Shown: positions 23,957 through 33,100 of the stretch, piece after piece
Layout: each line of letters begins with the position of its first letter
Position numbering within the stretch: position 1 is the first letter of the stretch
Source of the DNA: CAYPHA01 sp964410215
GTDB taxonomy: Bacteria; Calditrichota; Calditrichia; Calditrichales; CAYPHA01
Direction: 5' to 3'
DNA: 37,169 nucleotides
NCBI GenBank assembly: GCA_964410215.1
Contig: CAYPHA010000041.1
Span: 1-37,169 of the forward strand
Notes under the pieces: model-generated
Databases searched by the model: none
The model's input: only the letters and a program-made list of their open reading frames with translations
Told to the model about the DNA's origin: nothing
Translations under genes and position numbers: made by a program

Positions 23957-26374
23957 CTATGTTGTTTGTCGGAATTGATCTTTCAGTTTCCAAATTAAAT
24001 GGAACACAACGATAGCTATTATAAAGACAATAGAAATATCAAATAATGAATAACTCATACTGGTTAAGAAATCAAAAAGATTCACTCTTAGCAACATAGT
24101 TAGTCCTGAAATAACGGCAATTATGATAAAGATTACAATGAGGCGGAAGACCTTCCGGTTTTGTTGTAATGAATATAAGAAGGTGCCTGATATAATTGCC
24201 GCAGAAAGGAAAAAATGATTGGCATCCAACCAGAATCTGGCAGGCAATGCGTATTGTCTGAGCTGGGGCTGAGCTATTATTGCCAGGAATCCTGCTAAAG
24301 TTAAACCTGAAATAACCAATGGCATCCATTTATGTCTCATGAATCCCGGTAACATATCAACATTGTTTTCCGAGAGTTTTACGTAAGCCTGTCCAATAAG
24401 GACACAGCCTGTCATGAGCAGTAACACGTAAAGTAAAGGTTTTACATATTTTTCACGAATTGCGCCAAGCACTAAAAAACTTTTATTTATTCCAATTAAG
24501 GTATGCTGTGACGTGGTTACGGTTTGCCCGTTCTCATCAAATGGATATGTAATGGTTTCAGTAAAAAAACGTGATGCGGTATCATGACATTCCGTGCAAC
24601 CCTTTATACCCAATGCACTGTTGGCAGGATACACATCATGATTGTATTTATGAACATTGCCGAATGGTGATGCTTCCCATTCTTCCTTATTTATCGTTCG
24701 GAAATCTGTTCCCGATCTGTATATTCGATCATTCATGGTCCAGACTATCCGTTTACCCTCCATGGGATAGTTTATATCCTCAAACATTGACGTGACGGAT
24801 GCAATCAGGGCTTCAATTTCCTCACCTCGGTTCACTTCGATGACGCCATCACCATTGTCATCTTTTATTAATGAAAGTGCCGGATATTTATCAGGACTTT
24901 TAAAGTGTGTCATCCACATTTTATAGATGTCGCTCATTTTGGGTTGCATTAATCCCGGCTCACCCTCAATTTCAATAGCAGGCCAGGCGCTATGCACACG
25001 ATTGACCGGATAAATTTTACCTTTATATTTTGCATAAACTGGTATAAACGAATCGGTAGGTTTATCATCAAATCCCATCATCCCCATATTGCCATAATGG
25101 TTGTAATATTGCATATCAGGACCATAAAATGTCCAGAGGTGTTTTCCCTTACTGGGAATTTTAGTACCAGGGTTAAAGACATCGCCAGCCTGAAATTGGG
25201 CAGGTTTTACATTTCGTACCGGAATATGGCATGTCTGGCAGGCGATCTTTTCCAGATGTACCGGCGGGAGCCATGTATGTTTTGCAATCGGTGCACCCAG
25301 ATGCCCCTTGCTGTGGCAGTATACGCAATCCAGTACTGTATTATCCAGGTCGTTTCGAACCTGTCCACCCGGATCATCACCTTTGCCGATCTGGTGCATT
25401 TCACGTTCGTTGATCCGGCTGTCCAGTGCTCTTGAACCTGCCGGATGACAATCCACACATTTTAATCCTGCCCGGATATGGACATCTGTGCGTGCAGAAA
25501 AATTCGCACCACGTTTTTTCCATCCTGGTTGCGCGTGGCATTCAAGGCAGGCCTTGTCTCGTGGTTCACGCACAATATGTGGTGAAATTTTACCCTCTTC
25601 ATCAAATAGAGACGTATTATATGTAACGTTTACCTGTTCATTCTCCTGAATTGATCCTGATACCGTCGCAAACCCTGAGGCGACCGTTGGTGCCCAACGA
25701 AAATTTAAAGCTTGCAATTGCTTTGTTCTTTCGGCATGATCGTATCCGGGTTGATGACATATCATGCAATCTGCCTCCAGAACCCCTGTTTCAATCCAGC
25801 GGGCCTTATAATAATCACCATCGAAATCGTTTTCACCGCCGGAACGATAATTATTATCTTTCATAAACTGGTCATATCGATGTCCGTTTCTGTCATATTC
25901 AGCCGGGCCACCCCCCGGATGACATTTTCCGCAACCGGCGGTGATAAAACTGAATGATGTCATATCCATCTCTTCTGGTGATGAATTTTGTTTGCCGGAT
26001 AAATAACGGTAAAGTGGCGCAGGAGAGCACCAGCTACCGCCATAATTCCCTGGTGTGGTTACCCAGCGCAGACGTTCTGATTGAGAGTTCGCAGGTTCTT
26101 CTCCTGCACCCTGGGTGAAATGATATCCCCGGGTTATTTTATTATAATCATGACAACCGGAAGAGCCACAGGTCTGTTTGGGAGAATAAGGTTCATCCGG
26201 GTTTTCATTAAGAACCGGATTGATAATTCTGCCGGATTCATCCTTTAAAAAAAATGGCGGACAGACAGCATCTATTCTAATTTCATTTTCATCTGCAGAA
26301 TAATCCCGGGATAGCGCGACAGTAATACTGTTAACGGAGATGCTCACTAAAATAACAAATATACAGTATTTCAT
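23957..26374 (-). CDS. Membrane-anchored octaheme c-type cytochrome
   Basis: 805 residues with an N-terminal signal segment. Eight heme c sites are visible: CGSSGCH at 69-75 (CX4CH, as in cytochrome c3), then CGKCH 148, CMICH 203, CLECH 276, CVDCH 306, CVYCH 350, CQTCH 379 and CTECH 593. An EF-hand-like DDNGDGVIE lies near 505-513. Five hydrophobic helices (about 645-665, 683-702, 718-735, 743-763, 776-797) form a C-terminal membrane domain. The heme part resembles octaheme tetrathionate-reductase-like cytochromes, but no CxxCK active-site heme is seen. Hemes would sit in the periplasm, with the helices possibly linking to the quinone pool. The gene is inside the arsenic operon, 104 bp after acr3, where a TATAAT occurs. 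Confidence 0.85.
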   Translation of the reverse strand: MKYCIFVILVSISVNSITVALSRDYSADENEIRIDAVCPPFFLKDESGRIINPVLNENPDEPYSPKQTCGSSGCHDYNKITRGYHFTQGAGEEPANSQSERLRWVTTPGNYGGSWCSPAPLYRYLSGKQNSSPEEMDMTSFSFITAGCGKCHPGGGPAEYDRNGHRYDQFMKDNNYRSGGENDFDGDYYKARWIETGVLEADCMICHQPGYDHAERTKQLQALNFRWAPTVASGFATVSGSIQENEQVNVTYNTSLFDEEGKISPHIVREPRDKACLECHAQPGWKKRGANFSARTDVHIRAGLKCVDCHPAGSRALDSRINEREMHQIGKGDDPGGQVRNDLDNTVLDCVYCHSKGHLGAPIAKHTWLPPVHLEKIACQTCHIPVRNVKPAQFQAGDVFNPGTKIPSKGKHLWTFYGPDMQYYNHYGNMGMMGFDDKPTDSFIPVYAKYKGKIYPVNRVHSAWPAIEIEGEPGLMQPKMSDIYKMWMTHFKSPDKYPALSLIKDDNGDGVIEVNRGEEIEALIASVTSMFEDINYPMEGKRIVWTMNDRIYRSGTDFRTINKEEWEASPFGNVHKYNHDVYPANSALGIKGCTECHDTASRFFTETITYPFDENGQTVTTSQHTLIGINKSFLVLGAIREKYVKPLLYVLLLMTGCVLIGQAYVKLSENNVDMLPGFMRHKWMPLVISGLTLAGFLAIIAQPQLRQYALPARFWLDANHFFLSAAIISGTFLYSLQQNRKVFRLIVIFIIIAVISGLTMLLRVNLFDFLTSMSYSLFDISIVFIIAIVVFHLIWKLKDQFRQTT

Positions 26375-26478
26375 ACAGAGTTTTCCTCGTTTGCTAAAAT
26401 ATTCACATTTCTCGCTATTTTATTATAATACATTTAGAATATTAAAGCCCTTTGAAGACTTAAACGGAGCTTAGTAAC

Positions 26479-27564
26479 TTACGGACACACATCCGGTGCT
26501 TTTACATCACCTTCAGGCGCCTCACTGCCGAAATATTTTTTCTGAAACCAGAGCGCGACATTCACGAGGGCAATCAGCACCGGCACTTCCACCAGCGGAC
26601 CGATCACCGCCGCAAAGGCTTCTCCCGAGTTAATTCCGAATACGGCAATGGCAACGGCAATAGCCAGCTCAAAATTATTGCTGGCTGCTGTAAAGGAAAG
26701 CGTAGCTGACTTCGAATAGTCGGCACCCACTTTGCGGCCCATGTAAAAGGATATCAGAAACATCAGTACAAAATAGATCAGCAGGGGAATGGCAATGCGC
26801 ACCACATCCAGCGGAATTTTGACGATATACTCGCCCTTGAGCGTAAACATGACCACGATGGTAAACAACAACGCGATCAGCGTGATTGGGCTGATTAAGG
26901 GAATGAATTTATTATGATACCATTCCCTGTCTTTTATTTTTATAAGAGAAAACCGCGTTACAATTCCGGCTATGAATGGGATGCCCAGGTAGATGAATAC
27001 ACTTTCAGCGATCTGTCCGATGGTTATCTCGACGGCTGTTCCTTCCAGCCCGAACCAGGTGGGCAGAATGGTGATAAACACATAGGCATAAACGGAGAAA
27101 AACAAGACCTGAAAGATAGAATTGAAAGCCACCAGCCCGGCAGCGTATTCGGTGTCCCCTCTGGCCAGTTCGTTCCAGACGATGACCATGGCTATACAGC
27201 GCGCCAGGCCGATCATGATCAAACCGTACATATACTCCGGGTAATCGCTTAAAAATATAATTGCCAGAAAAAACATCAGCAGCGGGCCGATGATCCAGTT
27301 CTGGACCAGCGACAGCGCCAGTATTTTCCAGTTACGAAAAACTTCGCCCAGTTCTTCGTAACGCACCTTGGCCAGCGGCGGATACATCATCAGAATGAGG
27401 CCCATGGCAATGGGGATATTGGTCGTGCCGACCTGAAAGATATTCCAGAAGTCTACAATGCCGGGGAAAAGATAACCGGCAAAAACACCAATAAACATCG
27501 CTGAAAATATCCATAATGTCAGGTAGCGGTCCAGAAAAGATAGTCGTTTTGTTACAACGCTCAT
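26479..27564 (-). CDS. acr3: Arsenite efflux permease, ACR3 family
   Basis: 361 residues from ATG 27564 (AAAGGG about 6 nt before); an upstream in-frame TTG would add 14 residues without family similarity. Ten hydrophobic segments are visible. The family motif YMYGLIMIGLARCIAMVIVWNELARGD contains Cys123, the conserved thiol needed for As(OH)3 transport, and the later AASNNFELAIAVAIAVFG stretch with the conserved Glu is intact. ACR3 expels arsenite across the inner membrane using the proton motive force. It lies between a small disulfide protein gene (59 bp upstream) and the cytochrome gene. Identification is confident. Confidence 0.95.
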   Translation of the reverse strand: MSVVTKRLSFLDRYLTLWIFSAMFIGVFAGYLFPGIVDFWNIFQVGTTNIPIAMGLILMMYPPLAKVRYEELGEVFRNWKILALSLVQNWIIGPLLMFFLAIIFLSDYPEYMYGLIMIGLARCIAMVIVWNELARGDTEYAAGLVAFNSIFQVLFFSVYAYVFITILPTWFGLEGTAVEITIGQIAESVFIYLGIPFIAGIVTRFSLIKIKDREWYHNKFIPLISPITLIALLFTIVVMFTLKGEYIVKIPLDVVRIAIPLLIYFVLMFLISFYMGRKVGADYSKSATLSFTAASNNFELAIAVAIAVFGINSGEAFAAVIGPLVEVPVLIALVNVALWFQKKYFGSEAPEGDVKAPDVCP

Positions 27565-27623
27565 TCCTGCCCTTTCTCTATCGTTATGTATTCTGGCTGT
27601 ATTCAATTTTGCGGGGCTTAGGA

Positions 27624-27866
27624 TTATGCCCTATCCTTCAGCCAGTGTTCGAGGGTTGATTTTGTCGGGATTTTACCCTGACTCACAACCTGGTCATTGA
27701 CGATCAGCCCGGGTGTCATCAGCACGCCCAGATCGGCAAAGCTATTCAGATCGGTCACTTTTTCGACCTGTGCCTCCAGGTTCTGTTCACTGACGACTTC
27801 TTTACAAAGCGCTTCCAATTTCCGGCAATTGGCACAACCACTACCGACTACTTTTATCATTAACAT
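27624..27866 (-). CDS. Small redox-active disulfide protein (CANC)
   Basis: 80 residues; ATG 27866 and ATG 27860 both follow a GGAGGT site (3 and 9 nt), and the second aligns better with the paralogue at 22879-23115. The active pair is in VGSGCANCRKLEALC and the cis-proline in LMTPGLIVNDQVVSQG. It is a minimal thioredoxin fold of the MTH895/TM0996 type. Its place between arsC and acr3 suggests a role as reductant or thiol carrier for arsenate reduction or for the permease. Confidence 0.82.
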   Translation of the reverse strand: MLMIKVVGSGCANCRKLEALCKEVVSEQNLEAQVEKVTDLNSFADLGVLMTPGLIVNDQVVSQGKIPTKSTLEHWLKDRA

Positions 27867-27940
27867 CCTACCTCCTCTGCAAACGTGATAACAGGAATTT
27901 CTGGATATCTTATGCTTATTCTTAATCCTGATTATCCTGT

Positions 27941-27986
27941 GATCCTGTCAATCTAGTGATCCTGTCAATCTAGCGATCCTGTCAAC
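27941..27986. repeat. 17-bp tandem repeat running into the arsC stop codon
   Basis: GATCCTGTCAATCTAGT (27941-27957) is followed by a copy ending in C (27958-27974) and a partial third copy (27975-27986). On the minus strand the second and third copies encode the last residues of ArsC (LTGSLD) and its stop. The flanking bases continue the theme with ATCCTG repeats from about 27925. Confidence 0.8.
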
Positions 27987-28396
27987 TTTTCAATATAAAA
28001 TGCTTTAAAATCTTTCCTGATCTCGTCCCTGATGCGCCGGAAGACCGCCAGTACCTCTGCTTCCGTTCCGGTCGCTTCGGCCGGATCCTCAAAACCGATA
28101 TGTAACTGTTCCCTAACCTTACCCAGGAAAACGGGACAGGTCTCTTTCGCGTTATCACAAACGGTAATTACATAGTCCCATTCTTCACCCATATAGGAGT
28201 CGACATTTTCAGGTTTTCCATCGCTGATGTCGATGCCCGCCTCAGCCATCACCTGCACCGCTTTGGGGTGCACATTTCCGGAAGGATTGGTTCCGGCCGA
28301 ACGGACATGCAAGCCGGAATTGAAATCACGTAGAAATCCCTCGGCCATCTGGCTGCGACAGGAATTACCGGTACATAAAATGAGAATGCGCGTCAT
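27965..28396 (-). CDS. arsC: Arsenate reductase, thioredoxin-coupled (LMW-phosphatase fold)
   Basis: 143 residues with AAGGGGA 4 nt before ATG 28396. The phosphatase loop is CTGNSCRSQMAEG with nucleophile Cys8 and Cys13; the relay cysteines Cys80 and Cys87 are in ITVCDNAKETCP; the acid-base loop is FEDPAEATG. The spacing matches the Staphylococcus pI258 type (Cys10, Cys82, Cys89), which reduces As(V) to As(III) and is recycled by thioredoxin. The C-terminal residues are encoded by a 17-bp tandem repeat, so the original end may have been altered. It is 9 bp after the permease gene and supplies arsenite for Acr3 and ArsM. Confidence 0.94.
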   Translation of the reverse strand: MTRILILCTGNSCRSQMAEGFLRDFNSGLHVRSAGTNPSGNVHPKAVQVMAEAGIDISDGKPENVDSYMGEEWDYVITVCDNAKETCPVFLGKVREQLHIGFEDPAEATGTEAEVLAVFRRIRDEIRKDFKAFYIEKLTGSLD

Positions 28397-28405
28397 AGAT
28401 TCCCC

Positions 28406-29707
28406 TTAAAAAATTGATCCATAAATTAATCCACTGATTGTGGCCATTATTACAACCAGACTTACAAATACGACTGTTTTCTGCGTCCCAATAATGCCGC
28501 GAATGACCAGCATATTGGGCAGTGACAGGGCGGGTCCGGCAAGCAACAGTGCCAGAGCAGGTCCCTTGCCCATGCCCGCAGCAATCAGTCCCTGCAGAAT
28601 CGGCACTTCTGTGAGCGTGGCAAAATACATGAAAGCACCGACGATGGAGGCAAAGAAATTGGCAGACAGCGCATTACCGCCGACCAGCCCGGCAATCCAT
28701 TCATTGGGAATCATGCCGCGTCCGCCTTCCTGAGAACCGAGCAGAAATCCGGCGACCAGGACACCAGCGGCCAGCAGAGGCATAATCTGTCTGGCAAAAC
28801 CCCAGCTTTCTCCCAGCCATGCATTCCCCTCTCCCTTATTCAGAGAAAGAATAACGGTAAGGGCAATAACCGCAAACGTAAAAGGAATCAGGGGTGTATC
28901 CGGCCGGAGCAGCGCGCTGATCAGCACCAGAGCCGCGCCTGTTAACACACGCCCGGCATGCAGCTTTAATATATACAGGAGAGACACTGTAAAAAGAATG
29001 CCGAAAAAGGCGGTTATGATCCATTTCCGGCTGAACATGACATACCAGAATCCGCTTTCCGTATCCGGTTTTCCCCAGTTGGCGAAAACCAGGATAAACA
29101 CAAGCACGAAAAAATGGAAGGTCGTCTGCCAGAGCGGACGCAACGCTTCCGTTCCCGGCATCGCCATTTGGGCATGGACCTTTTCGGCTTCTTCTTTCTT
29201 GTAAAGGAAATGCATGATCAGACCGATGATCACCGCAAAAATAACCGCGCCAACGATGCGGGCAACACCCATTTCCAGACCCAGAATCCGTGCCGTAAGA
29301 ATAATAGCCAGAATGTTAATCGCCGGTCCGGAATAGAGAAAGGCGATAGCCGGACCCAGTCCCGCTCCCCTCTTATGTATACCGGAAAACAGGGGCAGAA
29401 TGGTGCAGGAGCATACGGCCAGGATGGTCCCGGAAACGGAGGCCACGCTGTAGGATAACCACTTTCTGGTATGTGCTCCAAAATACTTTATAACAGCGGC
29501 CTGACTGACGAACACCGCGATCACGCCTGCGATAAAAAAGGCCGGTATCAGACAGAGCAATACATGTTCCTGCGCATACCACCGGGTTAAGGTTAGGGCG
29601 GAAAGGATACTCTCTTTAAATAGCGGATTTTCCACCGGCATGAAATAGGCAAACAGAAAAAATAAGGCTATCCATAAAAACGGTTTATATTCTTCGCTCC
29701 AGTTCAC
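28406..29707 (-). CDS. ArsP/DUF318-type permease
   Basis: 433 residues, apparently starting with GTG at 29707, with no good ribosome site, so the start is tentative. It has about ten hydrophobic segments with the family core VSGTILAVCSCTILPLFSGI (Cys99-Ser-Cys101), followed by HKRGAGLGPAIAFLYSGPAI, and a second half repeat (SIVGAFMYFATLTEVPILQGL; ALLLAGPALSLPNMLVI). ArsP proteins export trivalent organoarsenicals such as methylarsenite; other DUF318 permeases handle different metals. With arsC, acr3 and arsM nearby, export of methylated or trivalent arsenic is the natural reading, but the substrate is not proven. It is 54 bp after arsR. Confidence 0.85.
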   Translation of the reverse strand: MNWSEEYKPFLWIALFFLFAYFMPVENPLFKESILSALTLTRWYAQEHVLLCLIPAFFIAGVIAVFVSQAAVIKYFGAHTRKWLSYSVASVSGTILAVCSCTILPLFSGIHKRGAGLGPAIAFLYSGPAINILAIILTARILGLEMGVARIVGAVIFAVIIGLIMHFLYKKEEAEKVHAQMAMPGTEALRPLWQTTFHFFVLVFILVFANWGKPDTESGFWYVMFSRKWIITAFFGILFTVSLLYILKLHAGRVLTGAALVLISALLRPDTPLIPFTFAVIALTVILSLNKGEGNAWLGESWGFARQIMPLLAAGVLVAGFLLGSQEGGRGMIPNEWIAGLVGGNALSANFFASIVGAFMYFATLTEVPILQGLIAAGMGKGPALALLLAGPALSLPNMLVIRGIIGTQKTVVFVSLVVIMATISGLIYGSIF

Positions 29708-29761
29708 CTTGCATACAATCCTATATTTCGCTTATTAACGAATTGTTTTGTTTAAATTTTT

Positions 29762-30106
29762 TTAGATTCTGCACAATGTATTACGGTCGACCGTCTGCAC
29801 TTTTTGCTGATCCCGCTGAATGATCTCGTTTGCGGGCAGCCAGGTCCTTATCAGCGGAAGTAAATGACGGATATAGTCACTGTTCTGATCACGGTTCAGG
29901 TGGTAGTTGACCCATTTACCTTCCTTTTCATCAATGATATAGCCGGCATCACGGAGTAGAGACAGATGCTTTGATACCGTGGAGGTCGCCAGCTGAAGTA
30001 CCTCGGTGATTTCACACACGCAAAGCGGACGCACTTCCAGCATTTTCAAAATCCGTATGCGATTTGTATCGGACAGCGCTTTAAACGCTTTTACCAGTTC
30101 TCTCAT
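29762..30106 (-). CDS. arsR: ArsR-family repressor of the minus-strand arsenic operon
   Basis: 114 residues. AFKALSDTNRIRILKMLE leads into RPLCVCEITEVL, which has the classical CxC arsenite site (Cys29, Cys31) in the DNA-binding helix region; TSTVSKHLSLLRDAGYI is the recognition helix and KEGKWVNYHL the wing. As(III) binding releases it from DNA. It is the first gene of the ten-gene minus-strand arsenic cluster, and its own promoter at 30138-30166 is overlapped by a palindrome at 30121-30140. It differs clearly from the other ArsR at 20605, so the two units may respond separately. Confidence 0.92.
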   Translation of the reverse strand: MRELVKAFKALSDTNRIRILKMLEVRPLCVCEITEVLQLATSTVSKHLSLLRDAGYIIDEKEGKWVNYHLNRDQNSDYIRHLLPLIRTWLPANEIIQRDQQKVQTVDRNTLCRI

Positions 30107-30120
30107 CAGACACTTTCTTT

Positions 30121-30140
30121 ATTTCGTCATATTGCGAAAT
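30121..30140. promoter_or_regulatory. Likely ArsR operator
   Basis: ATTTCG-TC-ATAT-TG-CGAAAT is an interrupted palindrome covering the -10 end and the predicted transcription start of arsR on the minus strand, 15 bp upstream of its ATG. Confidence 0.65.
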
Positions 30141-30166
30141 GTATATATTTCTTCTTTATTTGTCAA
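30138..30166 (-). promoter_or_regulatory. Sigma70-type promoter of the arsenic operon
   Basis: On the minus strand TTGACA (30166-30161) is separated by exactly 17 bp from TACATT (30143-30138). It lies directly upstream of arsR and overlaps the palindrome at 30121-30140. Confidence 0.7.
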
Positions 30167-30174
30167 CTTAAAAA

Positions 30175-33100
30175 TCAGATATTCCAGCGATGTTTGTATT
30201 CCCTGTACCAGTTACGCCATTTTCTTGTGCTCATACCATACTCTTCACCGGTAATACTCTCCAGGATTTTAGATGCCTCAAAACGCACTCTCCAATCGTT
30301 GTCACCGACAGCCTCAATAAAGTATCTTGTCAGAGAAGGCTCTCTGAACGCATATATAATTTCGACCGCTTTCCATCTCATATTTACCTCGTCAGATTCC
30401 AGTAAGGCGATAACCGGATCGTGAGCCGGTTTTCCAATATTGGCCAGGGCTTCTTTTATCTGCCGGAAATAGTATTCATCATCTAATGCCAATGCTTCGA
30501 TTAACGGCTTTATCGCACGCTCATCCCGGGTTTTCCCGAGCGCTTCAACAGCATACCAGCCGGCTGTTGTTTTACTGTCAATAAGTGTCAGCAAATACGG
30601 CACCGCAGGTTTGCCGATCCGGGCCAGAATATCGGCCGTTTCTTTAATATGGTGCTCGTTTGAACCGGTCAGGAAATGAAATAAGGGCTCGACTGCCGGC
30701 GCGCCTGTTTTTATGAGAGCCTCGGCTGCTGCTTCATTAAGCGCCTTGTTTCCGCTGGTAATTTTTTCAATCAGAATGGAAACCGCACGGCTGTCTCTGA
30801 TATTCCCCAGGGCCCTGGCGCTTTCAACCGCAATTCTGGAATTCGGGCTTTCCAGTGTGGTAAGAAGTGCCGGTGTCGCCTGTGCACTCCCGATTTTGCC
30901 GAGGGCAATAATCGAGGCAACTGTCAGGTCAACATCTTTTTCGCTGATGCAGTTTATCAGTAATGGAACAGCCGGATAATAGTGCAGTTCGCCTGTAATA
31001 TAAGCACCACTTTTCTTTAATACTGTATCAGAATTCCTGAGTATCTTCATAAATTCAGGTAAAGATCTGGGCTCTTTCATCATTGCAAGAATTTTAGCCG
31101 CATGAATACGTTGTGACCGGTTACCGGTTTTCAGTAAAGTAAGCAGTGGAGAAACAGAAGGTTCGCCAAGATAACCAAGGGCCGTGCGAATCGTGCTGTG
31201 CAAAGAGGGATCCGAATCATTCATCATCCTGATCAAAGGCGCGACAGCATCTTCACTTCCTGTATCTCTCAATGTATATATGATTTCTCTTTGCAAACTC
31301 TGATCCTTCGTGGTTCTCAGGACACGAACCATGCCGGGGATTGCCTCTTTACGCCTATCCAGCAGTTTGTTTTTGGCGGCTTCCTGAACTTTTTTTTCCG
31401 GATCATTGAGCAGGTAAACTAAATCATCAATTATATTACTTTGTCCGATATCATTCAGGAGTTCAATGGCAATTAAACGCAATTCAGACTGGTTTTCTTT
31501 GAATGCCTTCACCAAACGATGTATCTGTTTAGGATTTTCATAGCTGGCATACGCTTCCAGTATACTCCTTTTCAAAGTTAAATCATCATTCTGATAGTGT
31601 TTGACAAGCACGGGCAGGGATTCTACGCTGCCAATCAGGCCCAGTGCTTTCGCAGCTGCAGATTGTAATACAACCTGATCACCATCAAGAATCTTTGTCA
31701 GAAAACCGACTGCTTCTGCCGCTTTTAACCGGCCAAGTGCATTGATGATATTTCTTTTCGCATGATGAGGTATGCCCTGGCTGTATACATCCATTAATGG
31801 CCCGACAGCATCGGAATAACCGAGGTAACCCAGCACCGCTGCCGCTTTATCAATCGATTCAGGATCAGACAGCAGCTCGATCATCGCTTCCAGGACTTTT
31901 TCACTTTTAAAACGGCCAAGAACCTCCCGTGCCTGCCATGACGTGAATGAATTAGGATGCGTCAGAAGCGGGATGATATCATCAACCGCTTTCTCGGCTT
32001 TGAGTTCTCCTAAAACAACCATAGCCCGCCAGACGGTACTCACTTCACTGCTTTGCAATGCTTTGATCAGTGAATCGACCGCACTTTCGCCTACCTCTTC
32101 CAGCGCTTTCATCGCCTCACTGGCCACTTCCCGATCCTCATCATCAAACATGGTAATCAAGCGACTTACTGCCGCAGGGCTGTTCAGACGACCAAGTGCA
32201 ACCACTGCTGCTTTCCGGATATCATCGTCTTCCTCCTTTAAAAGGGTGATCAAATGTGTAACGCTTTTATCACTTTCTATATAACCAAGGGCCTCGGTGG
32301 CCTGCAGACGCAGCTGCCTCTTATCACGTTGACTGCTCACATGCCATAAAGGCTCTACATGACTGGTATCCGGCATCATTTTGATCAATTCCATGGCCGT
32401 CATCTGAAAATCTTCATTAGCGGAATACAAGGCTCTGGAGAGGAATGGAATAATCCGCGTATCTGCTTTCCGGCGTAAAGTTGATGCAATCGCCATGCTT
32501 TTCCGGTCAACAGATTCTAGATATGGGTAGAGGATGCCGGAAGTGCTTTCATCAGCTATAGCTAAAGCGTGAACAATATGAGACTGCATTCTATCATCTT
32601 CATCAAGGAGTGATACCACCCCGTCAGGACCAAAACATTTCAGAATCAGAGTTGTTACAGCGGTTGGATAGGATCCCGTCTGCCAGAAGGCGGATTCGAA
32701 GAACGCTCTGGATGCTATGGAAATATTTCTCTGCTGCCCGGGGAAATAGGTACTGACTGTTTTAAGCACAACAGGCTTTTCGCCTGCAGCATCTGCCTCA
32801 AACGACATATCGAATGCTATCCCGTATGAAGATACGGAGTCGTTCGATACCGGTTCACCGGATCTTACAATTTCCGCCTTAACATTGAGGGTAAGGAGCA
32901 TATCGGCTTCTGCTCTATCCTTAAAAGTGACCTCAACACCGTTTTTCAGCAGCAGGTCTTTCACAACTTTTTCAAACGGCAAATCGATGAATTCGTTTAA
33001 GTTACCGCCTTTACCAATCTGTTTGTTAATGACCACGTGTGCTTTTGTGACATCCCGGAAATCGGGATGCCATTGTGCATAAATCCGATTAATCGCCTTA

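Noticed and set aside
23957..26374. Arsenate respiratory reductase or arsenite oxidase
   Set aside because: No molybdopterin domain is present here or in neighbours; the protein is a multiheme cytochrome only.
27941..27986. Possible CRISPR array
   Set aside because: The copies are directly joined without spacers, the unit is only 17 bp and no cas gene is nearby.
20605..30106. Arsenic cluster as a mobile island
   Set aside because: No integrase, transposase, tRNA or terminal repeats were found at its borders; clustering alone does not show transfer.
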